Below are positions 6,339-14,831 of a DNA stretch of 38,064 nucleotides, one piece after another. Position numbers and translations under genes: made by a program. Under the pieces are notes generated by a model that did not search any database, had not been told where the DNA came from, and saw only the letters and a program-made list of their open reading frames with translations. The first letter of the stretch is position 1. Every line of letters begins with the position of its first letter. The stretch is from a virus, in the IMG/VR virus record IMGVR_UViG_3300035670_000617, positions 1-38,064 of that record; one strand, written 5' to 3'.

Positions 6339-6852
6339 AGAGTATGGCCCTCGCGTGGTGGTGGACAAAAAGACGGGCATGCCGTCATTTATCAGCGTGC
6401 CAACGCCGGACTACCTGCGGACGATCAAGCCCAGCGATGAACGCGGGCTTGAAGAGATTCATCGGTATCTATCTGTGTACGGCCTCGACAACCCGCAGCA
6501 GTTGAGGGATTTCGAATCGCAGTACTTGCGGCGGTTTGGGATCACTCCGGAATCGCCGGAGTATGAAAAGGCGTACTCGGATCTTGCGGACACGTACAGT
6601 GACCGGGTGGCGGTATCAGAGGCGAGGCGCAATGCGCAGGTCACGGAAACCGTTGCCGGGTTGGACGGCGACATGCAAAAGCTGTGTGTGTACATCAACG
6701 ATGGTCCGGACCCGTGCGACAGGTGCGCAGAGCTGAACGGCGAGGAGATGACCTACGCTGAATTCGTTGCGGCTGGTGCGTTGCCGGGAGATCGATGTCG
6801 TGGTGGTGATAACTGCATGTGCATCCTGCAACCGGTGGAGCGTGACGCATGA
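6316..6852 (+). CDS. Minor head protein with MuF-type cysteine cluster
   Basis: The C-terminal part (about 122-171) carries VYINDGPDPCDRC (C134, C137), then C161 and CMC (C167, C169). This matches the zinc-binding end of phage Mu F/SPP1 gp7 minor head proteins, which bind the portal and help DNA delivery. At 178 residues it is short for a MuF protein, so the upstream domain may be reduced or supplied by the previous gene. It ends by ATGA overlap with the next gene. Confidence 0.72.
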   Translation: MARFRQNKEYGPRVVVDKKTGMPSFISVPTPDYLRTIKPSDERGLEEIHRYLSVYGLDNPQQLRDFESQYLRRFGITPESPEYEKAYSDLADTYSDRVAVSEARRNAQVTETVAGLDGDMQKLCVYINDGPDPCDRCAELNGEEMTYAEFVAAGALPGDRCRGGDNCMCILQPVERDA

Positions 6853-7538
6853 CAGTACAGCAGGCAATGAGTGTGCAGGGGCTTGAGGATTTAGAGGATT
6901 TCATGCGTGCCGTCAGCATGGCCGGAGTGGCTCATGCATATGCGGAGTGGACAAGCGTATCGCGTAACCCTGCGACAGTAGCGAACGATGATCTGATTGA
7001 CTATCTAGCAGAGGGCGGACGCGACATAAGGCCGTCTGACAAAGACGGCATCGACGCGACAAACGCATATGCGACAGAGGTATTGAAGCAGATTGACAAC
7101 AATACCAAGCGCGCCTTTTTTAACGAGAAGCACGCGGCTGCGATTGCGTCCGGAACGAAAAAGGCCCGCACGGTCAAAGAGCTTGACGTCATTGTGAAGT
7201 CCGGCATCACCAACGGATTGCGCAAGGGGATCACGTTGCTGGCCGAACGCATGGCAGAGCGGGCAGCCAATCAGAAGAACACAGACGGCAGCCAAATGGA
7301 TAAAGTATCCAAGGAGTATGCCGACAAACGCAAGAAGGATCACGGGATTGATCCTGGTGTCGTATACACTGCCACTGGGCAATTAGGCGATGCGCTGCTG
7401 GAACGGCGCTTCCGCATACATCTGGATAAGAAGCCGAACATTGTGCAGCGCATCAGGTTGCGTTCCGCCGCGAAGGGAAGAGGCGAGCGAACGAAGAACG
7501 CATTGCGCAGCAAGACGACAAGACGACGTAAGAAGTAA
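6849..7538 (+). CDS. Virion morphogenesis/tail completion-like protein
   Basis: The 229-residue protein is mainly helical and ends in a very basic tail (TTRRRKK). Near residue 170 it has EYADKRKKDHGIDPGVVYTATGQLGDAL, a Y-x-x-K ... V-x-x-TGxL-x-x-x-L arrangement like the end of Mu gpG-type virion morphogenesis proteins. The resemblance is partial. It lies between the MuF-type gene and the scaffold and overlaps the former by ATGA. Confidence 0.5.
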   Translation: MTVQQAMSVQGLEDLEDFMRAVSMAGVAHAYAEWTSVSRNPATVANDDLIDYLAEGGRDIRPSDKDGIDATNAYATEVLKQIDNNTKRAFFNEKHAAAIASGTKKARTVKELDVIVKSGITNGLRKGITLLAERMAERAANQKNTDGSQMDKVSKEYADKRKKDHGIDPGVVYTATGQLGDALLERRFRIHLDKKPNIVQRIRLRSAAKGRGERTKNALRSKTTRRRKK

Positions 7539-7624
7539 TGCGCTCCTGTCGTGGACAGGCAAACCCACGTAAAGAAAGCGCACCTGCAACCCTACCGTTG
7601 GCCGCGTCAAGGCTGGAGAGCAGC

Positions 7625-8257
7625 ATGGAAGAGAACAACAAGGATCTGGGCAAGGCAATCGAAACATCTATCGACACGGACGAAGGTGGCACGCTGTCCC
7701 GTGAGCAGTGGAACAAACGCGAACGAGCAATGGCAACGCAGATCACAGAGCTGCGAAATCAGATCGCGAAAATCGCGGATGAGAACGCTGCGAAGGAAAA
7801 GGCCGAGCTGGAACAGCAGCAGAAGTGGAAAGAGCTCGCCGAGAAGACGCGGCAGGAGCTCGAACAGTACAAGAGCGAATCCGAGAAGAGCAAAGCGGCC
7901 TTTGATGCAGAGCGGCTCTCCATGCGCATTGATGCGCAGTTGAAGGACGCTGGCGTACAGATCGAAGAACTGCGCGACGGAATCAGAAGCCGGTATCTTG
8001 CCACTGAAAACAGGCCGGAGATTGACGCGTTCATCACAGACCTGAAGCAGAAACGTCCAGAGCTGTTCGTCGCACCGCGAGGTGCGAATAGCGTTGGCGT
8101 CAAGGCTTCTGCGGTGGGCACGATCAATCAGTACAGCACGCTTACGGACGATCAAATCGAGCAGATGTTGAAGAGCACCGATCCGCAGGTCCGCAACGCA
8201 GCACACCGAGAGAACTTGATGCGCGCCGGGTTGGACCCCGGGCGCTATGGTGTGTAA
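7625..8257 (+). CDS. Scaffolding protein
   Basis: This 210-residue acidic protein has a long coiled coil (about residues 26-105, rich in E, K, Q and A) and a short hydrophilic C-terminus, the usual make-up of scaffolds just before the capsid gene (GP20-like). The ATG at 7625 has GGAGAG 5 nt upstream; the frame is open back to 7538, but that start has no ribosome site. It acts inside the prohead and leaves before DNA packaging. Confidence 0.82.
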   Translation: MEENNKDLGKAIETSIDTDEGGTLSREQWNKRERAMATQITELRNQIAKIADENAAKEKAELEQQQKWKELAEKTRQELEQYKSESEKSKAAFDAERLSMRIDAQLKDAGVQIEELRDGIRSRYLATENRPEIDAFITDLKQKRPELFVAPRGANSVGVKASAVGTINQYSTLTDDQIEQMLKSTDPQVRNAAHRENLMRAGLDPGRYGV

Positions 8258-8272
8258 CGAAAGGGACAAACC

Positions 8273-9178
8273 ATGGCCTATGATTTCAATGAAATCATTC
8301 AGCGACGCATCATGCCGACGCTGATTGATACTGTGTTTTACAAAGAGCTTGCGCTCCTGATGTCGCTCTTCACGAAGATGCCGAATCAGAGCGGGGATCG
8401 GATCACTGCTGGCATCCGCGCTGCGAACACCAGCAACAACGCTGCCTATGACAAGAGTTCGACCGACGTCAACTCTGCGACGCAGACCCTTGCAAAAGCG
8501 TATTGGACGAAAGCCCAGTACAACGGTTCTGCGGAAGTCTTCAACATCGACGTATACAACAACGGCGGCGGAGACATCGCGATTGACATGATGGCGGATG
8601 CGATCAAGCAGGAGCTTTCCGCAATGTCCAGTACAGTCTTTGACGCGTTCATGACGCGGCTTGCGGCTGACATTGACAGCTCTGGCACGGATTACAGTGA
8701 TGCGAGTTTGTCGCGATCTACGTACAGCACTTTGGCATCGTATGAGGAAACGTCATCGGCAGCGCAGACATTAGCCCTTTGGAGGGGTTGCGTCGCTGCA
8801 ATGCAGCTCAACAAAAATGTGTCTCGCGATGAGATCATCTGCCTGATGTGCGAGGATGTCATGGACACATTCTGGCCCTTGGCGGCTGCGACTCATACGC
8901 TGACCCATGATTCGGCTGGCACCTCGAATCAGGGCGCGTCTTACGGGTTTGCGCCCGTTGCGAAGTTCGACGGCATCCCGATCTACGTCCCGAAGGGGCA
9001 GACGTCGGGTACTGTGTTTTTCGCGCCGAAGCGCTCGCTCTGCTACGTCGAGAATATGCCCATGCGCACGGAAATCAAAAACAGCGAACGGGATAGCAAG
9101 CTGGTGCAGATTTATTACGGCATCACCCCGTTTGTGCTCTACCCGGGACTCTGCGCCAAGCAGACCGGTAAGAGCTGA
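8273..9178 (+). CDS. Major capsid protein (HK97 fold)
   Basis: The 301-residue product follows the scaffold and has a good ribosome site (AAAGGGACAAACC before ATG). The order of segments fits HK97-fold capsid proteins: an N-terminal arm, an extended region with KAYWTKAQYNGSAEVFNIDVYN, a spine-helix region and a C-terminal A-domain/P-domain part (VAKFDGIPIYVPK, FFAPKRSLCYVE). No protease gene is seen and none is needed, since the scaffold is a separate gene. It is probably the most abundant virion protein. Confidence 0.9.
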   Translation: MAYDFNEIIQRRIMPTLIDTVFYKELALLMSLFTKMPNQSGDRITAGIRAANTSNNAAYDKSSTDVNSATQTLAKAYWTKAQYNGSAEVFNIDVYNNGGGDIAIDMMADAIKQELSAMSSTVFDAFMTRLAADIDSSGTDYSDASLSRSTYSTLASYEETSSAAQTLALWRGCVAAMQLNKNVSRDEIICLMCEDVMDTFWPLAAATHTLTHDSAGTSNQGASYGFAPVAKFDGIPIYVPKGQTSGTVFFAPKRSLCYVENMPMRTEIKNSERDSKLVQIYYGITPFVLYPGLCAKQTGKS

Positions 9179-9190
9179 GAGGAGGATCTA

Positions 9191-9565
9191 ATGTCTGCTA
9201 CAGTAACCAAAGTCAAACAGTCTCATCCCATTGGTGGACTCGGTGTGAAGACGATCTTCACGGTGCTGCTTGATACGTCCTTCGCCGCCGGTGGCGAACC
9301 AATCGATATCACGTCGTACTACAAGTATGTTTACGGTGGTGCGATCCTCGGTGTGCAGGCAAATGCGGACGCGGCGTACAAGTTCGGGATCGTGTATCCC
9401 GGCGCTACAACTGCGGTGACGTCCAGCAACGTATTGATCTCTGCCTATCAGAGCAATACGGGACTGGCTGCGCTTGATGAGGCCAACACGGTTGACCTGT
9501 CTGGCGTCGGCGAGCTCACGATTGAGATCACGGGCGCACCCGCGATTCAGACCAGTTGGGCATGA
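9191..9565 (+). CDS. Putative head decoration or accessory head protein
   Basis: The small 124-residue, beta-rich protein (VYGGAILGVQANADAAYKFGIVYPGATTAV, VDLSGVGELTIEITG) follows the capsid gene by 12 nt, with GAGAGGAGG before its ATG. Size and place fit a capsid-decorating protein, but I see no family motif. It is followed by a strong terminator, so it is the last gene of the head-shell block and should be expressed with the capsid protein. Confidence 0.55.
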   Translation: MSATVTKVKQSHPIGGLGVKTIFTVLLDTSFAAGGEPIDITSYYKYVYGGAILGVQANADAAYKFGIVYPGATTAVTSSNVLISAYQSNTGLAALDEANTVDLSGVGELTIEITGAPAIQTSWA

Positions 9566-9578
9566 CGTTCTGATTCTG

Positions 9579-9615
9579 GCGCACGGCAGGAGTGATCTTG
9601 CCGTGCGCACTTTTT
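9579..9615 (+). terminator. Rho-independent terminator after the capsid block
   Basis: GCGCACGGCA (9579-9588) and TGCCGTGCGC (9599-9608) form a perfect 10-bp GC-rich stem with a 10-nt loop, followed by AC and five T. It is the clearest terminator in the window. It stands inside the late operon, so transcription must partly read through or restart to reach the tail genes. Confidence 0.9.
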
Positions 9616-9641
9616 AAAAACAACACCCCAGGAGGGAACCC

Positions 9642-10367
9642 ATGAGTAAGAAGATCAATTATGCGAATATAGCAATGGCGTCAAACGTTGGTGGCGACAA
9701 CCTCAGAACTACATTGGATGAACTGATTGCAGGGTATGACCTGCACGATCCGCCGTTTATCTCTGATGCGCTGGCGAAGATCAACAGCGGTGGATTCTAC
9801 TTGTTGAAGCGTCTCGGTGAGATGTGGGAAGATCGCAATCTCAAACATCACGTTTGGATTATCAAAATCCTGTGTGATGAGTGGGGCAACACGCCGAAGG
9901 TGGGCGATGTCATCCGAAGGTACATATCGAGGAACCTTCGAAACTCGGATGGCAATTTGATCCTGAACAAGGATCGCAATGCATCGATTGCAGCTGGCAC
10001 TGAGAGAGAAGATTTTTATTACAGCCGTGAATTTGTGGTTGATGAGAAGGGCTGTATCCGGTGTGAGTTCGACGATGCAATGTATTTCCTGAACGTGCAC
10101 GGCATCCACAGCAGGAGCAAACGCGCGTTGAATCCGCAGTACACAAAGGCGAAGAGCCGTGAGCCTGTGGTGGATCGCAACGATGGACAGAGCAAGTACG
10201 TGTACTACCATCGGCACATGGAAGTGGACAAGGAACAATATGCGGCGCTGCCGTTGATCGGCGATGCCGTTGAAGAGAAGCCGCGCAGGCGTAGAAACAG
10301 AAACAACGAGTCTGCACCAGAAGACACCGGTGCGGAAATGACTCCTGATATGGAGTCAACGGAGTGA
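9642..10367 (+). CDS. Hypothetical protein after the capsid terminator
   Basis: The 241-residue product has a strong ribosome site (CAGGAGGGAACCC) and a helical N-terminal part followed by a basic, acidic-tailed, low-complexity C-terminus (KPRRRRNRNNESAPEDTG...). No family is recognised. A charged disordered tail suggests nucleic-acid or protein contact. Being in the late operon, a virion or assembly role is likely but not shown. Confidence 0.6.
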   Translation: MSKKINYANIAMASNVGGDNLRTTLDELIAGYDLHDPPFISDALAKINSGGFYLLKRLGEMWEDRNLKHHVWIIKILCDEWGNTPKVGDVIRRYISRNLRNSDGNLILNKDRNASIAAGTEREDFYYSREFVVDEKGCIRCEFDDAMYFLNVHGIHSRSKRALNPQYTKAKSREPVVDRNDGQSKYVYYHRHMEVDKEQYAALPLIGDAVEEKPRRRRNRNNESAPEDTGAEMTPDMESTE

Positions 10368-10371
10368 CATC

Positions 10372-10722
10372 ATGGCCATGGGCGCAATCAGAACATATGC
10401 ATATGCGGCGAGCACGTCCGCGATTGACAAGGATTTTACTATCAGCTCACCGACTGGCGTTGATGGTCCTGACTTTGTGCTGCATTCCGTCACGGTGAAT
10501 TTCAACACTGCGCCGGCCACGTCGGAGAACATTGTGATCAAGTCCATCGTAGGGACTGTCACGTCCACAGAGTTGACCATTGATCCGACGTTGTACGGGT
10601 ACACCTCGTATGTGTTCGACTTCAACAAGGCGTATCAGCGTGGAACCGTAATCGGTGTGGACTACACGAACACGAATGGAAGGTCTGTCACTGTGCAGCT
10701 CACGTACCAGGAGAATGTGTAA
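10372..10722 (+). CDS. Small beta-rich structural protein
   Basis: The 116-residue protein is almost wholly predicted beta strands (SVTVNFNTAPATSENIVIKSI, YTSYVFDFNKAYQRGTVIGVDYTN). Such small proteins near the capsid genes are usually head decoration or fibre base proteins. It is coupled to the next gene by a one-base overlap (TAATG). I cannot assign a family. Confidence 0.55.
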   Translation: MAMGAIRTYAYAASTSAIDKDFTISSPTGVDGPDFVLHSVTVNFNTAPATSENIVIKSIVGTVTSTELTIDPTLYGYTSYVFDFNKAYQRGTVIGVDYTNTNGRSVTVQLTYQENV

Positions 10723-11753
10723 TGTCCACCATCCACGGGAACGGATATTTGATCGATCCTGAAAAGGCTTGGAAGTCGTACACCACAGCGGATGATACGA
10801 CTACAACGTTGAACACTGAATATCCGAACGTCATTGTAAAAGGATCTGGCGTTAATCAATGGTATCAGTGTCCTTCGGCCGCTGCGCTGTCGAGCGGATA
10901 TTTTCAGATCGTCAACGCGTCGTCTGATATCATTGGTGTCAAGAACAGTGACAGCACGTTGTGGCTTCGCGTGCTGCCGTCGCAGACCGCCGTGGTGTAC
11001 CTCATCACTGGCGGCACCGCTGCTGGTACGTGGGGCGCAACGCTGACGAAGATAGAGAAAGATTATGGATTCGAAACAGAGGATGATTTTATCTGCGGAA
11101 GCACTGTCGCCGACTATAACAAGTCAGGCATGTACTGGGTGGCAAGTGGTACAGCAGCGACAGCGCGGCCTGTGACCGTTGCGTCTACCCACGGAGCAGC
11201 GACAGGGACGCAGGGCGTTTTTCAGATCGCTACAGGAACGGACACTACAGGCGGAGGATACATCACTCTATATTCCGGATCTTTAGAGGCCGGAAACGGA
11301 ATGCCACTGCGATTCTACAAAGATCGGAACTATATCTCCGCAGCCGCGGACGAGACGAATGATTATATTCTGCGCCTTGGATTTGGCGATGCTGTCACTA
11401 ACACGGATCCCACTGACGGCGCATGGCTGGCCTATGACCGCGCGAACCATGCGACGAACTGGCGGACCGGTGTCTCAGGCGGTGGTTCTGCGACAGTGGC
11501 TGACACAGCAACGGCTGTTCCGATTGCAACATTGTTTGATCTCAACATCGAGATTGCCAGTGATTCAAGCCGTGTCGACTACTGGGTTGATCGCACTCTG
11601 ATTGCGACCGTAACAGGTGCTAACGTGCCAGCGGCAGGGGAACAGTTCGGCATGGTTGGAAGTCTCTTTAAAACTGCCGGTACGACATCGCGGACTTTCA
11701 CGACTGACAGATCAGGTATCAGCGGCGCGCGTGCAACGAGAAGGGGACTGTGA
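10722..11753 (+). CDS. Putative head fibre with lectin-like C-terminal domain
   Basis: The 343-residue protein is beta-rich. About residues 115-335 look like a concanavalin/laminin-G-type jelly roll: YITLYSGSLEAGNGMPLRFYKDR, LRLGFGDAVTNTDPTDGAWLAYDR, then LNIEIASDSSRVDYWVDRTLIATVTGANVP and a C-terminal strand. Such domains sit on phage fibres and bind sugars. Its place among head genes rather than tail-tip genes suggests a head fibre or capsid-displayed adhesin. The glucanase/lectin reading is from fold pattern only. Confidence 0.6.
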   Translation: MSTIHGNGYLIDPEKAWKSYTTADDTTTTLNTEYPNVIVKGSGVNQWYQCPSAAALSSGYFQIVNASSDIIGVKNSDSTLWLRVLPSQTAVVYLITGGTAAGTWGATLTKIEKDYGFETEDDFICGSTVADYNKSGMYWVASGTAATARPVTVASTHGAATGTQGVFQIATGTDTTGGGYITLYSGSLEAGNGMPLRFYKDRNYISAAADETNDYILRLGFGDAVTNTDPTDGAWLAYDRANHATNWRTGVSGGGSATVADTATAVPIATLFDLNIEIASDSSRVDYWVDRTLIATVTGANVPAAGEQFGMVGSLFKTAGTTSRTFTTDRSGISGARATRRGL

Positions 11754-11754
11754 C

Positions 11755-12051
11755 ATGAGCTACAAATCCACGACACTGGAAACGGCAATCACGGAAGAGG
11801 CGAAGGCCGACGCAAAGGCCGCCGACAAGCTCACGGCCAGCATAGACGCGGCGATCCTGAAATGCAAAGCGGCGAAAGCTGAGAAAGAGAAAGTACTTCG
11901 CGAAGATCAAATACGCGACGGGGTGCGGGAGGTCTGCGCGTTCGTTTCGAGGTGGGGCGCGAACCACGCGACGCCAGCCGAACTCGGCAAGGCCATCGGC
12001 TACACAGAGGCTTTCGTGGCAGGCGTGATCAAGGACATGGAGGCAGAATGA
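11755..12051 (+). CDS. Small helical protein of unknown function
   Basis: The 98-residue protein is a helical, alanine- and lysine-rich chain (EEAKADAKAADKLTASIDAAILKCKAAKAEKEKV) followed by a short HTH-like segment (TPAELGKAIGYTEAFVAGVIKDME). AAGGGG precedes the ATG at 11755. The end overlaps the lipoprotein gene by ATGA. I do not recognise a family. Confidence 0.6.
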   Translation: MSYKSTTLETAITEEAKADAKAADKLTASIDAAILKCKAAKAEKEKVLREDQIRDGVREVCAFVSRWGANHATPAELGKAIGYTEAFVAGVIKDMEAE

Positions 12052-12323
12052 AAACTATCCTGTTGATTGCAGCGCTGGCAGTGGTCGGGTGTACCGTAGA
12101 GCATCAAGAGCCTGTTGATTGCAGCGGTGAAGCAGACTGTCAGCAGTACTATGTTGAACTGTGCGAAGAGGCAAACGATCTTGATCGAGAAAGGTGCGAT
12201 GCTGTTTCTGTGGCATGGTGCGATCCCGACATCCATGGCGATACTCTCAATATGGAGATTCAACGCGTGGACGCATTGATCTCATGTCTACATGAAGAGT
12301 GCGAGTGCATCTATTCCAGGTGA
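12048..12323 (+). CDS. Cysteine-rich lipoprotein
   Basis: The 91-residue product has a hydrophobic signal (MKTILLIAALAVV) and a lipobox ending in GC at residue 15, so a lipid-anchored protein is expected. Eight more cysteines are spread over the mature part, suggesting disulphides in the periplasm. It is coupled on both sides (ATGA before, TGATG after). It lies among virion genes, where a lipoprotein is unusual. Superinfection exclusion, receptor blocking or a spanin-like role are possible; none is shown. Confidence 0.75.
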   Translation: MKTILLIAALAVVGCTVEHQEPVDCSGEADCQQYYVELCEEANDLDRERCDAVSVAWCDPDIHGDTLNMEIQRVDALISCLHEECECIYSR

Positions 12324-12919
12324 TGGACATCCCTAATCATGAAGTCGGCGTCATCATCGGCAACGGGCTATCCCGTGAGCGCATACCGCTTGAACCGCTG
12401 CGCCGGCTTGGCTACGTGGTTGCCTGCAATTGGATATACAGGGATTTTTATCCGGATGTCGTCGTGGCAATCGACAGCCCAACGCAATCGGAGTGCCTTG
12501 ATAAGTGGGGCAAGTCCCCGCCGTTCAACCAGCTCAATCAAACAATCCAGCGGTCTCATGCGCTGTGGAACAAAGAGGTGCTCTGCAAGATCCCGTTCAA
12601 CGATCCGCCGTTTTTCAATAACAGCGGGTTGTTCGGTGCGTGGTTTCTGTGCGAGCACGTCAAGGTCAAGCTCGTATACATGATCGGAATCGATTTCTTT
12701 CGGCCTGTCCCGGGACGACTGAACGAACGTGGCAAACCGACGAACGATATGTACAACGGGTTGAACACCATCAACGCTGGTGTCCATAAGTGTTGGGAAA
12801 AGATGACAGAGCTTTATCCAGACGTCCGCTTCGTCCGCGTCGGCTGGCTTCCGCCGACTGATATTGATTTTTACCGCGATGAGCTGACAAAGCGAATCGA
12901 ATTAATAGGTGACATATGA
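12323..12919 (+). CDS. GNGxS-motif Rossmann-type protein (DUF115/glycosyltransferase-like)
   Basis: The 198-residue protein begins with VGVIIGNGLSRERIPLEPL, then VVACNWIYRDFYPDVVVAID, and later KLVYMIGIDFF. This order (glycine loop GNGxS, N-x-x-Y-R-D-F-x-P-D, D at a strand end) resembles DUF115 (MptE-like)/sialyltransferase-like proteins seen in phages. A nucleotide-sugar or pterin-type substrate is possible; the true substrate is unknown. Start at 12323 by TGATG overlap with the lipoprotein. It may act on virion or host-surface glycans. Confidence 0.6.
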   Translation: MDIPNHEVGVIIGNGLSRERIPLEPLRRLGYVVACNWIYRDFYPDVVVAIDSPTQSECLDKWGKSPPFNQLNQTIQRSHALWNKEVLCKIPFNDPPFFNNSGLFGAWFLCEHVKVKLVYMIGIDFFRPVPGRLNERGKPTNDMYNGLNTINAGVHKCWEKMTELYPDVRFVRVGWLPPTDIDFYRDELTKRIELIGDI

Positions 12920-13830
12920 GTACCAACGTGATCAAATACGGGGCGAAGACCCATGCCATGAAATTGGTGATGCCGGACTCATGGACCGTCACCGCATCCG
13001 TCAAATTGACGCTGACCGATTCCGACAGCGGGACCGCTCTGGTATCGGCAGCAACGGTAACACGGCTAACTGCCAATACGACAAGCGCTGCCGCGGTGGC
13101 CGGGGCGTACTCCGTGGTCGCCACCAATGCGCTCGGCGTAGGGGAGTCCCTCATCGAGGGCGCAACGGTCGCCATCGGGTCCACAGCAGCAGGATTTAAC
13201 CGGTATACGGTCGATGGGTACGATGCCAGCACAAAGACCCTGACGCTGACCACGGGGCTTGTGGAGGCTGTAGCGAGCGGTGCCAACGTCTACTATCTGG
13301 ACTGCACCTATACGCTTGACACGACCGGAGGCGGGACGGAAGGCACGCCGTCGACTACATGGGCGAGTGTCGAGCGGGTGCATGCCAAGTGGTACACCAC
13401 AGCGTCTGACGTGCCTGTCACGGAGACGTACACGATCCTCAAATCCCGCTCCGAGCTGGCAGGGCTGGAGTTGGAATTCGCAGCGGCTTATCCGTCACTG
13501 TATGCCAACATACAGGACAACTTCGGCCGGTTCTCTACGCGCGCCCGCGAGCGGCTCCGGCAGTTGTTTGAGAGCAAGGGCAGGGACATCGAGAAGATCG
13601 TCGACACTGAATCTTACAAAGAGTTGATGCTGCTTGAAATCGCACTGCTTGCTGCGCGCGCTGGCGAGCTGGACGACGTGACGTACAATCGACTGCTGGC
13701 AGACCGGCAAGAGATGATGGACGTCATCGGCGCATTGCGCATCTGGATCGATGAGGACGAAGACGCAGCAGAGGACGACGAAGAGACGCAACCGGATCTG
13801 TCGTTTGGATATTCGCGGGGTCTGCGATGA
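12916..13830 (+). CDS. Putative head-tail connector with beta-rich N-terminus
   Basis: The 304-residue protein joins a beta-rich N-terminal half (about 1-165) to a helical C-terminal half (FAAAYPSLYANIQDNFGRFSTRARERLRQLFESKGRDIEKIVDTESYKELMLLEIALLAA...) and an acidic tail. The helical part resembles gp6-type adaptors or bundle proteins that extend the portal. It begins by ATGA overlap and ends by ATGA overlap with the next gene. The two-domain build could be a fusion of a decoration domain and an adaptor. Confidence 0.5.
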   Translation: MSTNVIKYGAKTHAMKLVMPDSWTVTASVKLTLTDSDSGTALVSAATVTRLTANTTSAAAVAGAYSVVATNALGVGESLIEGATVAIGSTAAGFNRYTVDGYDASTKTLTLTTGLVEAVASGANVYYLDCTYTLDTTGGGTEGTPSTTWASVERVHAKWYTTASDVPVTETYTILKSRSELAGLELEFAAAYPSLYANIQDNFGRFSTRARERLRQLFESKGRDIEKIVDTESYKELMLLEIALLAARAGELDDVTYNRLLADRQEMMDVIGALRIWIDEDEDAAEDDEETQPDLSFGYSRGLR

Positions 13831-14327
13831 GATTTGACTTGATGATGGTGGACGTCCTGAATCATCTGGCGCGGTGCGTGTACAACGTGACGCCGGCCGG
13901 TGAAGGGACAGCAGGGTGGAAGCGCTGGAACGATGAGAAGGATATGGTCGAGGCCGGCGACCGGGTGCGGCTGTTCGAAGTGCATCAATCGCGGGATGTG
14001 CCTGCCGAGCAGGTTACCATTGGCGCATCCACCACGGACTGGAACGTGCCAGTGGACATCGACATCTGCTACCACAAGAACGATGCACACACTGCGATCA
14101 TGGTTCGCGATTATGATGGCATTCGCCGATCTGTTTTTTCGAGTGACACCAGTGGATTGACCGGCTTCAACTTCGTTCGATTTGAAGCAATGGAATTCAT
14201 GGCCGGTCAAATGGAGGATTCGAAGGTGCGCTACATGCGCATGCATTTGATCATCCGCATGAGTGTGGAATCTGAAACGACATTATTGACCGGTCATATC
14301 TCCGGCTATGGAGTGGGGTACATCTAG
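13827..14327 (+). CDS. Putative tail terminator/completion protein
   Basis: The 166-residue protein begins MMVDVLNHLARC and contains VRLFEVHQSRDVPAEQVTIGASTTDWNVPVDIDICYH and a strand-rich end, MHLIIRMSVESE. This alpha-beta order and the site just before the tail-tube gene are like phage tail terminators (gpU-like), which cap the tail and bind the head. The assignment is positional and structural, not sequence-proven. Confidence 0.5.
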   Translation: MRFDLMMVDVLNHLARCVYNVTPAGEGTAGWKRWNDEKDMVEAGDRVRLFEVHQSRDVPAEQVTIGASTTDWNVPVDIDICYHKNDAHTAIMVRDYDGIRRSVFSSDTSGLTGFNFVRFEAMEFMAGQMEDSKVRYMRMHLIIRMSVESETTLLTGHISGYGVGYI

Positions 14328-14819
14328 ATGGGCACAACTACCGGAAGCCTTGAATTGACATATCCGGCATCGCGTGGATTGTCCGTGACGTGGGCGGATT
14401 CCTACGAAACCAATCTGCAGACTATTGACACGAACGTAACGGAGTCTGTGGATTTTCACGATGGCAAGGGCACGCTCGCATCAACAGGCGCGACGGAAGC
14501 AGTGACGGCCGGGCATATCTACCTTGCCCCGCCTCCATTCTCGATGCTGTCGTCTGCGTTGCGAATGCAGAAGTTCACAGGGCAATCTGCGGAGGCTGCG
14601 ATTCTTTTATCTGACAGTATCGGCTATGTTGTTTCTGTGTTCGGATATAACTATGCGACAGCTACAACGAAGAAATATCCAATAGGTTACAACGCGACAG
14701 GATACGAGTCCTATGTCGATACTGATATTGACGGGTCACTATTCCTTTACAGGGGAACGGCATATAACCAAGCAACTGATTCATACTCACTCATCGTGAT
14801 CTATGAACCGTTGTCATAG
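14328..14819 (+). CDS. Hypothetical structural protein
   Basis: The 163-residue protein follows directly on the stop of the previous gene. It begins GTTTGSLELTYPASRGLSVTWADSYETNLQTIDT, a type of start common in phage fibre or head-fibre base proteins, and continues as beta-rich sequence. I have no family. It lies between the terminator candidate and the tail tube. Confidence 0.5.
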   Translation: MGTTTGSLELTYPASRGLSVTWADSYETNLQTIDTNVTESVDFHDGKGTLASTGATEAVTAGHIYLAPPPFSMLSSALRMQKFTGQSAEAAILLSDSIGYVVSVFGYNYATATTKKYPIGYNATGYESYVDTDIDGSLFLYRGTAYNQATDSYSLIVIYEPLS

Positions 14820-14831
14820 GAGCAAACAGAC

